Assembly: GCA_028704435.1 (NCBI GenBank)
Contig: JAQWFL010000014.1
Location: 1 to 64,000, forward strand
Length of the DNA: 64,000 bases
Source: Anaerostipes sp.
GTDB taxonomy: Bacteria; Bacillota; Clostridia; Lachnospirales; Lachnospiraceae
Reading direction: 5' to 3'
Part shown: positions 40,519 through 48,981 of the stretch, piece after piece
Layout of the letters: each line of letters begins with the position of its first letter
How positions within the stretch are numbered: position 1 is the first letter of the stretch
Translations under genes and position numbers: made by a program
Notes under the pieces: model-generated
Database searches by the model: none
The model's input: the letters and a program-made list of their open reading frames with translations, nothing else
What the model was told of the DNA's origin: nothing

Positions 40519-41390
40519 TGCATATATATTATTTATTTGCATATTTCTTCGTGTATGGTTTTTTAGGATGGTGTGTGGAGGTTTCCTATGCAACAACGAA
40601 AGAGAGAGAGTTTGTCAACCGAGGATTTCTAAATGGACCAATCTGTCCTATTTATGGTCTGGGAGTTGCTATTGTAGTGGAACTTCTTATGAAGTATCGC
40701 TCTAATCTACTACTTTTATATGTGGCCTCTGTTATTTTAGTTTCTGCATTAGAATGGGTCACAGGATTTTTGTTGGAGAAGATATTTCATAATAAGTGGT
40801 GGGATTATTCAGCCATGCCACTTAATTTAAATGGATATATCTGTGTTCCCTTCTCTCTTGTCTGGGGAGTTGCCTGTGTGTTGATTGTAGATTTTATTCA
40901 TCCGTTGATACATAAAGTAATTTCGTGGGTTCCGCTGATTCTTGGAGTTGTGATACTAATTGTATTTGTCATTGTGATTTTAACGGATTGTATCGTGACA
41001 GCTGCCGGAATTTTCAAGATGAATCATGCCTTAGAACATATGAGTTATATTACGAATCAGCTTCATGATATTTCAGATCAAATTGGAGAAGAGATATATA
41101 AAAAGACCATAGAGGCTATGGATCATCAGGAAGCAACGAGACAAAAGATGAACCAGGCATCTATAAACATGAAAGAAAAGCAACAGGAATTAAGTGAAGA
41201 TATGAGAAAGCAGATTTCAGAACTTCGCATTCTTCGTGATGATATCGTGTCAAAGATGATGATGGAGAATCATACAAGCCGGCGTTTGATGAAAGCGTTC
41301 CCTAAGATGAAAGTGATCCAAAAACCTAAGTTATTAGGTGAAATGAAAGAGCGATTTGAACAACTAAAAAAATGGAAATCCGAGAAATAA
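40515..41390 (+). CDS. Putative ABC-transporter type IV permease-like membrane protein
   Basis: [37 protein letters not shown] pattern. Confidence 0.8.
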   Translation: MMHIYYLFAYFFVYGFLGWCVEVSYATTKEREFVNRGFLNGPICPIYGLGVAIVVELLMKYRSNLLLLYVASVILVSALEWVTGFLLEKIFHNKWWDYSAMPLNLNGYICVPFSLVWGVACVLIVDFIHPLIHKVISWVPLILGVVILIVFVIVILTDCIVTAAGIFKMNHALEHMSYITNQLHDISDQIGEEIYKKTIEAMDHQEATRQKMNQASINMKEKQQELSEDMRKQISELRILRDDIVSKMMMENHTSRRLMKAFPKMKVIQKPKLLGEMKERFEQLKKWKSEK

Positions 41391-41400
41391 GATATAGAAA

Positions 41401-41439
41401 AGAAGCGTAATTTTTGTTAAAATTATTGCTTCTTTTTTT
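41401..41439 (+). terminator. Terminator
   Basis: AGAAGCGTAATTTTT...AATTATTGCTTCT then T-tract. Confidence 0.7.
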
Positions 41440-41982
41440 GTGATTTTCGTATTGTAATCAAGAAATATGCATGTGTAGTATGATTAAAAATCTTAGAATA
41501 GACCCATATGGTTATAGAATAGGACAATCTCAACACAAAAGAAGAAAAACATGCTAGAATATCGTTGAAAAATATTATGGTAAGCTGAATTATGAATGGG
41601 AGAAAGTATGAGAAAAGATTATATTATAAAAACAATGTAAAACATATACAGATTGTACAAAAATAAAAAATGTGACACATGGTGTCATTTATTTAGATAT
41701 ATATAGTGTAAATCGTAATATATGAAAAAAATAAAAATTTCTGCAGTATTTTCTGGAATTTTTGTCAGAAAAGGGGCTTTTAAATGGTATACTTAGTGTA
41801 AGGATAATAGAGGAAAAATATGCTTACAATGATACCCAGCGTTCGAAGGCAGAAGGTATTAAGAAGGAAAAAAGCAAAGAAATTATTCTTCAAAGTGATT
41901 TCGATTTTAATTATGAATTAAAAATAGTATAGAGGTCTTTTTAAATTATAATAAGTGAAATCATAGAATTAAATTAAAAAAA

Positions 41983-42295
41983 TTATCACAACAAGAGCAA
42001 ACTGTCAGAGACGATACTTATGATAGAGTGGCTAGTTGGCTGCAACTTATACGTATATAGACTTTGGTGAAATCACAACAAGTGGAAACACTATGAAACA
42101 CGGGATGCCCCTGGGTGAAATCCGGTTAATTATATGAATCCGAGTGGGCACATAAGATACAAATTACAAGGATTTCCACCAGCAAATCAAACAAAATATA
42201 AGTTTTGGCCAGGATGTAGTGTTAGTATAAAAAGCATGAGAAAATCTGGAAATAGCTTGTTGGAAAAGTATCTGTGGGAGCTGTGTATATTTTAA
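41983..42295 (+). pseudogene. Degraded RHS-repeat core C-terminus with fragment of downstream CT region
   Basis: Frameshifted readings DDTYDRVAS / GCNLYVYRLW / NPVNYMNPSGHIRYKLQGFPPANQTKYKFWPG match the RHS core-end consensus DTYRGDGxNLYVYCxNNPVNYVDPSGH. Confidence 0.6.
42024..42130 (+). repeat. RHS-scar repeat copy A
   Basis: tagagtggctagttggctgcaacttatac... shared with copy B at 45152-45211. Confidence 0.8.
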
Positions 42296-42436
42296 ATGGA
42301 AGAGCAAATCAACAAAAGATTTAAGGTGTTAGGTAAAGAATATGGGATATATAAAATATAAAAAAGGAAAGTATTCAAAAGCAAGTCTAGTGTTTATTAG
42401 ACGGATTTGTCAGATTTTTAAAGTTGAGGTGCCACA

Positions 42437-42595
42437 ATGAGAAAAAAATTTAAAAAAAATATTAATATAATAATCTTTGTAGTAGGAATGGTATTTTTCT
42501 TGTGTAAAATGACAAATATTTGTGAAGAATCTTTTTTTGAAAAAATATTTATGTTTTTAATATGTATATTAGAAATAATAGCATGTTTTCTTTAA
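42437..42595 (+). CDS. Small membrane protein (52 aa)
   Basis: MRKKFKKNINIIIFVVGMVFFLCKMTNICEESFFEKIFMFLICILEIIACFL, read manually. Confidence 0.4.
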   Translation: MRKKFKKNINIIIFVVGMVFFLCKMTNICEESFFEKIFMFLICILEIIACFL

Positions 42596-42601
42596 GGATA
42601 A

Positions 42602-42730
42602 TAATAGCACCAGTCAAAATATCATTGGACTCAAAGGAAATGTGATTGGAACTCAACAATACATAAGTGACAAACACGGCAGTTATAATAGAGATGTCCA
42701 AGGAAGAGAAGAACCATCCATATGCAAATA
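42602..42730 (+). pseudogene. Coding remnant of a polymorphic-toxin-type C-terminus
   Basis: Open translation NNSTSQNIIGLKGNVIGTQQYISDKHGSYNRDVQGREEPSICK* without start; approximate coordinates. Confidence 0.3.
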
Positions 42731-42786
42731 AATGTAGGTCAAGTTATTTTATTGCGGCTGTTGTGTCATAAGCGATAGGAGAAAAT

Positions 42787-43635
42787 ATGTTAAATAAGAT
42801 GGCATTAAAGAGTTTAGATAAAAGAAAATTTTTAAAGGCCAAAATTTATTTCTTTTTGAACTATTGTATACATATGGACGATGTTTCCGTAACAAATTTA
42901 ATTGTGTTTCTATATATGGATGGCTTAATAAACGAGGAGAAAATTCTAAAAAAGTATAAGAAGATTGCTAGGAATGAAACCGTGGAAACTGTTTTGGCAG
43001 AATTGTATTTTTCAAAAAAATTGTTTTCAAAATCGTTAGAATGCTACAAAAGAGTGAAAAAATTGAACAATAGAAACAACAATTATAAAGTTGATTTTAA
43101 TATTGCTTTGAATTATTATTGCCTTAAAAAGTATAAAGAGTGTTTTAACATAATTAAAGAAATATTAATAAGTAAAAAAAATCAGGAGATACCTATAGAC
43201 GAGAAAAATGCTATTTTGAAAATATATTTATTGAGTGCAAAGCGATTAAAAAAAATTGTAGATGTAAAGAAGACGTTGAGTGACTTTATTGAATTAAAGG
43301 AAATTGATTCTGATATTATCAAAATATATTATATCTATAAAATGTATAACAGTATAGTTGATTATGCAACTACGGTGGTTGATGATTGGATTTTTTCCAA
43401 GGATATATATCGATTAATATATAGGGCGTGTTATGCCACAAATAGAAATGATGAAGCAAATGAAATTGAGATTCAAAGGAAAGAATTTATGAATCAAAAT
43501 GATTTTTATTCAGAGAAAGAGAAGAAATTATATCAAAATGTATTTTACAGTGAAATCTTTGGCAGTCATTTTGAGGAAAAAATCAGGATAAATATTAATG
43601 TATTAATGAAACATGAAGCAACATATAGATGTTAA
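42787..43635 (+). CDS. TPR-like hypothetical protein (possible immunity-type gene)
   Basis: Helical, Lys/Tyr-rich repeats (LYFSKKLFSKSLECYKRVKKLNN...); RBS gataggagaaaat. Confidence 0.5.
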   Translation: MLNKMALKSLDKRKFLKAKIYFFLNYCIHMDDVSVTNLIVFLYMDGLINEEKILKKYKKIARNETVETVLAELYFSKKLFSKSLECYKRVKKLNNRNNNYKVDFNIALNYYCLKKYKECFNIIKEILISKKNQEIPIDEKNAILKIYLLSAKRLKKIVDVKKTLSDFIELKEIDSDIIKIYYIYKMYNSIVDYATTVVDDWIFSKDIYRLIYRACYATNRNDEANEIEIQRKEFMNQNDFYSEKEKKLYQNVFYSEIFGSHFEEKIRININVLMKHEATYRC

Positions 43636-43650
43636 TTCGGAAGATGAGAC

Positions 43651-43686
43651 TTTGTGCTGGAAATCCAGTGAACTATGTGGATTTAT
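43651..43686 (+). pseudogene. RHS core-end fragment (LCAGNPVNYVDL)
   Basis: Translation within ORF 43629-43817 reads CAGNPVNYVD, matching the RHS NPVNYVDPSG motif. Confidence 0.5.
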
Positions 43687-43782
43687 GTAAGTATTTTCTG
43701 GTAAGTACTGCGATACTTGTTGCAAAAGGAAAAAGCAAAAATATAGAAGGAACCTGCGCAGCAAAGAAAGGAGTAGTGAAGA

Positions 43783-44364
43783 TTGCAGATGCATGGGTTA
43801 GAACATTTGGAGTTTGACAATCATATTTTTTTTAAAGAAGGTAAGTGGCTTGAAGAATTTGAAAAGGAATTTGCTGAAAGAGAACTTATAGAGGTTCTCT
43901 TCCAGCAATGGAGAAAAACTAAAGACAAAGATGAGTTTTTAGTCCTTTTTGTGAAAATATGGTTGAAATTGGAAGACATATATATGCATAATATAGAAAA
44001 ATATTATAAAAAGAAATGTTATGAAAAAGAATTGTTTTACAAATTACTTGATTATGGGAAAGAAGAATTTTCAAATGATTATAAATTTATTCTTATGACG
44101 GGATACATATATTGCACAACAGATTATTTGTTCATTCTAGATGAAGTTTGCGAGAATGAAATGGAGAACAAAGGTAAGAAAATGATATGTGAATTGTATA
44201 GTGAAAATAACAAGGATTTTCTCATTTCTTGTTTCTATTATTTAATATTTGATAGAAAAAAGTATAAAAAGGTTAGAAGAGAAAAATCATTTGGAAAAAG
44301 AATTATGCAGTGTTTTCCAAGTGATTGTGAAATTGATAGATACTTCAGGGAGGTACTATCATGA
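43783..44364 (+). CDS. Hypothetical protein (possible immunity-type gene)
   Basis: ORF of 193 aa, AT-rich; located directly after an RHS fragment. Confidence 0.45.
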   Translation: MQMHGLEHLEFDNHIFFKEGKWLEEFEKEFAERELIEVLFQQWRKTKDKDEFLVLFVKIWLKLEDIYMHNIEKYYKKKCYEKELFYKLLDYGKEEFSNDYKFILMTGYIYCTTDYLFILDEVCENEMENKGKKMICELYSENNKDFLISCFYYLIFDRKKYKKVRREKSFGKRIMQCFPSDCEIDRYFREVLS

Positions 44365-44434
44365 GTTATGTAATGGACTTCAATGTTTCTTTATAGGACG
44401 CTTATTTTAGACAAGAAAGATAAAAGGATATATT

Positions 44435-45154
44435 ATGAAAAAATTTAAAATTATATGCGCAGTAATAATACCAGTTATTATTTTAGCAGGATATTATCTT
44501 TACTACAATTTTGAATGGTTGGTACAAACCAGGGAAAGAAATCAAAGTATGGTAACAGAAATTTATTCACCAAAATCACTTCACTATGATATTTTGACAG
44601 GAAACTATGTGAAAGCTAGAATCAAAATCTTGTTTGGTGCCAATGTGAATGAAATTTCAAAAGTGGATGAGAGTACACCATTGGAGGTGGCATGCTCATC
44701 CATGACTTCACATGAAAGATTAATCAAAATGTTGGTAGATAATGGGGCTAAAATTAATTTGAAAAATCATGAAGTGCTGCTGATGTATTTGGAATCATGG
44801 GAAAAGGGAGATTCAATAAAAACTTTGGATTTTTTAATTAAAAAGGGAGCAGATATAAATCATGGAGCCTATGTAATTGCAGTCACAAAAAATGATCCAT
44901 CTTTAGTTCGCTATTTTTTAAATCATCATGTGGATATAAATCAAACAGATGCAGAGGGCAAAACACCACTGATGGCAGCATGGTATTCTGATGATTATGA
45001 GATGGTTGGAGCAATCAAAGACGAAGAACATCATAAAATTATTGATATGTTGTTGAAGGCAGGGGCAAAACAGGATATCAAAGACAAAAAAGGAAGAACA
45101 GTAAAGTATTATCAAAGAAAATATGAAAAGCTTTTCACTAATTCCAAACTGTAG
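44435..45154 (+). CDS. Membrane-anchored ankyrin-repeat protein
   Basis: N-terminal TM; DESTPLEVACSSMTSHERLIKMLVDNGAKINLKN, ADINHGAYVIAVTKNDPSLVRYFLNHHVDINQTDAEGKTPLMAAW. Confidence 0.8.
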   Translation: MKKFKIICAVIIPVIILAGYYLYYNFEWLVQTRERNQSMVTEIYSPKSLHYDILTGNYVKARIKILFGANVNEISKVDESTPLEVACSSMTSHERLIKMLVDNGAKINLKNHEVLLMYLESWEKGDSIKTLDFLIKKGADINHGAYVIAVTKNDPSLVRYFLNHHVDINQTDAEGKTPLMAAWYSDDYEMVGAIKDEEHHKIIDMLLKAGAKQDIKDKKGRTVKYYQRKYEKLFTNSKL

Positions 45155-45211
45155 AGTGGCTAGTTGGCTACAACTTATACCGTATACATGCTTTGGTGAA
45201 ATCCGGTTAAT
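45152..45211 (+). repeat. RHS-scar repeat copy B
   Basis: tagagtggctagttggctacaacttataccgtatacatgctttggtgaaatccggttaat; lies exactly between the two ankyrin genes. Confidence 0.8.
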
Positions 45212-45263
45212 AAAATGTTCTGATCGGCAATTTTAATAGGAAGGAGAGGCGGTGGAGATAAAA

Positions 45264-45839
45264 ATGAGAAAAGTGAAATACTTATTAATAATTGTCATGC
45301 TCTTTTGTTGTGGCTGTGTTAAAAAGGGTACTTCTACCGTAGGAGAGAAGTTGTTTTTTGCAATTGAACAGAACAATTTTGAGGCGGTAAAAGAATGTTT
45401 AAAGGATAGTGAATTGAATCTGGAGGATTTGGGGATTGGGGATACAACTATTTTCTCTAATAAAAAAGATAAGAGAGCGTTAGTACTTGCAATGGACGCA
45501 TTATCAACAAAGGATGGGGAAGATATTCCAATATTATTGATAAATGCTGGTGCAAAGATTGAGAATCATGGAGACAACACATCTTATCTTAAGGAAGCAG
45601 TTGCGAATGGTAATCTTAAATTGACGAAGACATTAATAGAACATGGAGCTGATGTTAATAAATATGTCAAAGATGAAGAAGGATTGGAGATGACTTCATT
45701 TCAAATGTCATATGCAAGATCGAGTAAAAAGATAGTTCTGTATTTGAAAAAACATGGAGGAGATACAACGATAAAAGACTCGGACGGAAGAAGTTGTAAA
45801 AAGATAGCTCAAGATGCAGGAGCAGATTGGAACAGGTAA
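45264..45839 (+). CDS. Ankyrin-repeat lipoprotein
   Basis: Lipobox-like VMLFCCGC; NGNLKLTKTLIEHGADVNKYV, SKKIVLYLKKHGGDTTIKDSDGRS. Confidence 0.75.
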   Translation: MRKVKYLLIIVMLFCCGCVKKGTSTVGEKLFFAIEQNNFEAVKECLKDSELNLEDLGIGDTTIFSNKKDKRALVLAMDALSTKDGEDIPILLINAGAKIENHGDNTSYLKEAVANGNLKLTKTLIEHGADVNKYVKDEEGLEMTSFQMSYARSSKKIVLYLKKHGGDTTIKDSDGRSCKKIAQDAGADWNR

Positions 45840-45902
45840 AGTTAAATTTCAATTATTGGCCAGATGGATTTATGTTTAGATTTAAAAGAAAGGAGAAAAT
45901 CT

Positions 45903-46091
45903 ATGTATATTTATGTACTTAATCATGATCATGCAGGAGATGAGAAAATAATTGGTTATTATACTTCGTGGAAAAAGGCACGTAAAGTAATGAAGGAATA
46001 TAGGTCTTCTGTGGAAGGGTTTAAACATTTTCCCAGTCGGTTTTCAATAAAAAAGATAAGAGTGAATGAGGATAATTACTATTTTTTGTAA
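45903..46091 (+). CDS. Small hypothetical protein (62 aa)
   Basis: MYIYVLNHDHAGDEKIIGYYTSWKKARKVMKEYRS...; aaaggagaaaatct RBS. Confidence 0.5.
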   Translation: MYIYVLNHDHAGDEKIIGYYTSWKKARKVMKEYRSSVEGFKHFPSRFSIKKIRVNEDNYYFL

Positions 46092-46137
46092 AATATAAAG
46101 ATAGTATTCTATAAATTAAAAAGATACAGGAGAAGTT

Positions 46138-46671
46138 ATGAAACAAAAAATAAAAAATGTAGTGTTAGTATTAACTGTTCTAATGGGAATAGCACTTGGT
46201 TACGTAATTTCCATTAGGACGGATGTATCACCTGGGATAGAGGATGTGTTAAGTAGCGGCATATTAATAATAGTTGAATTGAGTTTGATTGCTACATTCA
46301 CAAATGAAAAAAAGGGAAGTGCTTTTTGGTCATTGTTTTTAGGTGGTGCAATTTCATTAGGTTCACAATGGATAAAAATTCAATCGTTTTTTGAGTTTAA
46401 GGATGGTCAATATATTGTTTATGCAGTATGGGATTTATTGATTATGCTATTTGTGTTTTTGATTATAGGATACATATTGGGATTTTGTCATGGAAGAGGA
46501 GCAATGGCATTTGTAACAAAAAGTTTACTGGTGCTATTTTGTATCTATGTTAGCATAAAAACTGGAATGCAAAACAAAAGTGCATTACTAATTACATTAT
46601 CTTGCACCTTAATTACAATAATTCTAATGGGATATGTACATATCTGTGATAAGAGAAAGGAAGCTATATGA
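46138..46671 (+). CDS. Hypothetical multi-TM membrane protein
   Basis: Hydrophobic segments; caggagaagtt RBS. Confidence 0.5.
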   Translation: MKQKIKNVVLVLTVLMGIALGYVISIRTDVSPGIEDVLSSGILIIVELSLIATFTNEKKGSAFWSLFLGGAISLGSQWIKIQSFFEFKDGQYIVYAVWDLLIMLFVFLIIGYILGFCHGRGAMAFVTKSLLVLFCIYVSIKTGMQNKSALLITLSCTLITIILMGYVHICDKRKEAI

Positions 46672-46832
46672 AATTGAAAATTTGGTGTTGCTTAATGGTT
46701 ATTAATTTATTGCTAAATATCGTACTAGAAAAAATATTTTTTGAATATAAAGCAATGCTTACAGATGTATTTATGATTATTCAATTAGCTTTATACTTAT
46801 TATTGCTTGTATGGTGGGTAAGAAAAAAATAA
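46668..46832 (+). CDS. Small membrane protein (54 aa)
   Basis: ATGA overlap with the previous gene; MKLKIWCCLMVINLLLNIVLEKIFFEYKAMLTDVFMIIQLALYLLLLVWWVRKK. Confidence 0.45.
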   Translation: MKLKIWCCLMVINLLLNIVLEKIFFEYKAMLTDVFMIIQLALYLLLLVWWVRKK

Positions 46833-46918
46833 ATATTGTACAAAGAAGCTTTACCACAACAAGAACAAACCGTGAGAAAATGGAGATTTTTAGAAGTAGA
46901 AAATCAGGTGGGGGTAAG

Positions 46919-47386
46919 ATGGGTAAAAATTATACGATTCAATCTTCAAAGACAAAAAATGCATGGGAAATGGAATTAAAAAATATTTCTATTGATGCAT
47001 CAGAAGATATGATTCATAAATATGAAACACCATGGGCTAGCGAAGAAGATAAAGGTGAGTATATATTTCTAAATGACAATCAACTTACATTTATTGATAG
47101 TATAAGTAATCAAAATACTACATTTGAGATACGAATGATGATGAATATTAAGGAAATTAAGGATGGATGTATTATAAAATTAGAAATACAAAAAAGAAAA
47201 ATATATTTTTTAAAAGAAGTTTTATTTTTTGCACTAGTTATGCTAGTATTGTTTGCTTTTATTTCGGGCGATTTTGTTATAGCAATTATTTTTTATAGTA
47301 TAATAATCATCATCTTTTTAGGAACAGTATTGTTGATGAAGGGAAAAATTGAAAAAAAGATAATAAGAGTTTTGGAAAAAATCTAG
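46919..47386 (+). CDS. Hypothetical protein with two C-terminal TM segments
   Basis: MGKNYTIQSSKTKNAWEMELKNISID...; gtgggggtaag RBS; track start 46811 runs through a scar repeat. Confidence 0.5.
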   Translation: MGKNYTIQSSKTKNAWEMELKNISIDASEDMIHKYETPWASEEDKGEYIFLNDNQLTFIDSISNQNTTFEIRMMMNIKEIKDGCIIKLEIQKRKIYFLKEVLFFALVMLVLFAFISGDFVIAIIFYSIIIIIFLGTVLLMKGKIEKKIIRVLEKI

Positions 47387-47409
47387 AATTATCATGATAC
47401 GAGGGAAAA

Positions 47410-47763
47410 ATGTACAAATATATATTTGAAATGTTACTTGGGTTTCTAAGCCTATATAAGTTTTTATTGTTAGTAGACATAATTATTTCCGTTCAAGAAA
47501 TGATTCGTATGAAATTAAATAAAAAGGAATCGATAGTTAATTTATTAAGAAGAATACGAAAGGATACGCTATATATTAGTGCTGTATACTTTCCGGCATA
47601 TATTTTTCAAGTCTGGGTAGGATATGTCGTTTTGATTGAAGGTATATTTATATTTTTATATTCTTGGGTCATAAATGGAACTGGTGAGAAAAGAGAGGAA
47701 GGAATTATGTATACCATAATTGGATGTGTCCTTTTTGTACTCGCGGTTTATTTTAGGTTTTAA
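47410..47763 (+). CDS. Hypothetical membrane protein
   Basis: Hydrophobic ORF, gagggaaaa RBS-like sequence. Confidence 0.45.
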   Translation: MYKYIFEMLLGFLSLYKFLLLVDIIISVQEMIRMKLNKKESIVNLLRRIRKDTLYISAVYFPAYIFQVWVGYVVLIEGIFIFLYSWVINGTGEKREEGIMYTIIGCVLFVLAVYFRF

Positions 47764-47949
47764 AAATTGCAAAGAGGACTACAATCGAGTCCATTGTTAA
47801 AAAGACTGTCAAATTATTTTGTTGAGAGCAAATTGTGCAATAAGTTTGGTACGGAAAAAAGGGCTATTTTCATTTCGATAACTGATATCCTTGAGGAAAT
47901 TAAAAAGTGGTAAAGGGTTCAATTTACGATAATTGAACGAATGAATTGG

Positions 47950-47988
47950 TGCAGTGTATTTACAAAGAATACATTGCATCTTTTTTTG
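47950..47988 (+). terminator. Terminator
   Basis: TGCAGTGTATT-TACAAAG-AATACATTGCA then T-tract. Confidence 0.7.
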
Positions 47989-48082
47989 TCATTTTCTCAT
48001 AAAAATGTTACAATCATAAAAAATAGATGGTGAGAATTACACAGATGTCTTTTCATATCTTCAAAAATTAAAAGAGGAAACC

Positions 48083-48253
48083 ATGAAAAGTAAAATCTAT
48101 GTGACAACAAAGAAGGACAAAGAATATCATGGCATTGGGCTGAAAAGTATTTATAAGATTGTAGAAAAATATGATGGAAATATAGAAGTTATAGCGAAAG
48201 ACGGCTTATTTACTGTGCAGGGAATTATCTTTCTGGATGAATTCACAGTTTGA
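48083..48253 (+). pseudogene. C-terminal fragment of a GHKL-type (AgrC-like) sensor histidine kinase
   Basis: KKDKEYHGIGLKSIYKIVEKYDGNIEVIAKDGLFTVQGIIFL matches the GHKL ATPase G-box; no N-terminal domain upstream. Confidence 0.65.
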
Positions 48254-48303
48254 CCATAAATCTTTGTTAAGATTAGGATAAATGATAACAATGGAGGAGA
48301 ATT

Positions 48304-48981
48304 ATGAATGAATTTAAAGTATTAGTTGTGGATGATGAAAGCAGAATGAGAAAGCTAATTAAAGACTTTTTAAATAAATCAGGATACCAAGTATTAGAAG
48401 CTGCAGATGGAGAAGAGGCAGTGGATACATTTTTTAGTACCAAAGGAATTGATTTATTGGTTTTAGACGTTATGATGCCAAAAATGGATGGCTGGGAGGT
48501 TGTCAAAGAAATACGAAAAGTGTCTGAAGTTCCTATTATTATGTTGACTGCAAAAGATCAGGAACAAGATGAACTTCAAGGATTTGATTTAGGGGTGGAT
48601 GAATATATCTCAAAGCCTTTTAGTCCTAAGATTTTAGTTGCAAGAATCGAGGCAATTTTAAGACGTACCAGTCAGATGGATGGAGAATTAGTAGATAAAG
48701 GCGGAATTCAGTTAGATATTGGAGCCCATCAGGTTACTATTGATGGGGTACCTGTTGATTTAAGTTTTAAAGAGTTTGAATTGTTGCAATATTTTATGAA
48801 CAATGAAGGAAGAGCACTTACAAGAGAGAATATATTAAATCAAGTGTGGAATTATGATTATTTTGGGGACGCAAGAACCATTGATACCCATGTAAAAAAA
48901 CTTAGAAATAAGATGGGGGAAAAGGGAGCCTATATCCGGACAATCTGGGGTATGGGATACAAATTTGAGGTGGAGAATTAG
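48304..48981 (+). CDS. OmpR/PhoB-family response regulator
   Basis: VLVVDDESRMRKLI; VLDVMMPKMDGWEV; winged-helix RTIDTHVKKLRNKMGEKGAYIRTIWGMGYKFE. Confidence 0.95.
   Translation: MNEFKVLVVDDESRMRKLIKDFLNKSGYQVLEAADGEEAVDTFFSTKGIDLLVLDVMMPKMDGWEVVKEIRKVSEVPIIMLTAKDQEQDELQGFDLGVDEYISKPFSPKILVARIEAILRRTSQMDGELVDKGGIQLDIGAHQVTIDGVPVDLSFKEFELLQYFMNNEGRALTRENILNQVWNYDYFGDARTIDTHVKKLRNKMGEKGAYIRTIWGMGYKFEVEN

Noticed and set aside
41821-41940. Open stretch EEKYAYNDTQRSKAEGIKKEKSKEIILQSDFDFNYELKIV
   Set aside because: May be another decayed CT fragment, but no start codon or recognisable family, so not called as a feature
47796-47850. Possible further RHS scar (ttgttgagagcaaattgtgcaataag)
   Set aside because: Only weak resemblance to the scar prefix (caacaagagcaaactgtcag); cannot be separated from AT-rich chance similarity by eye
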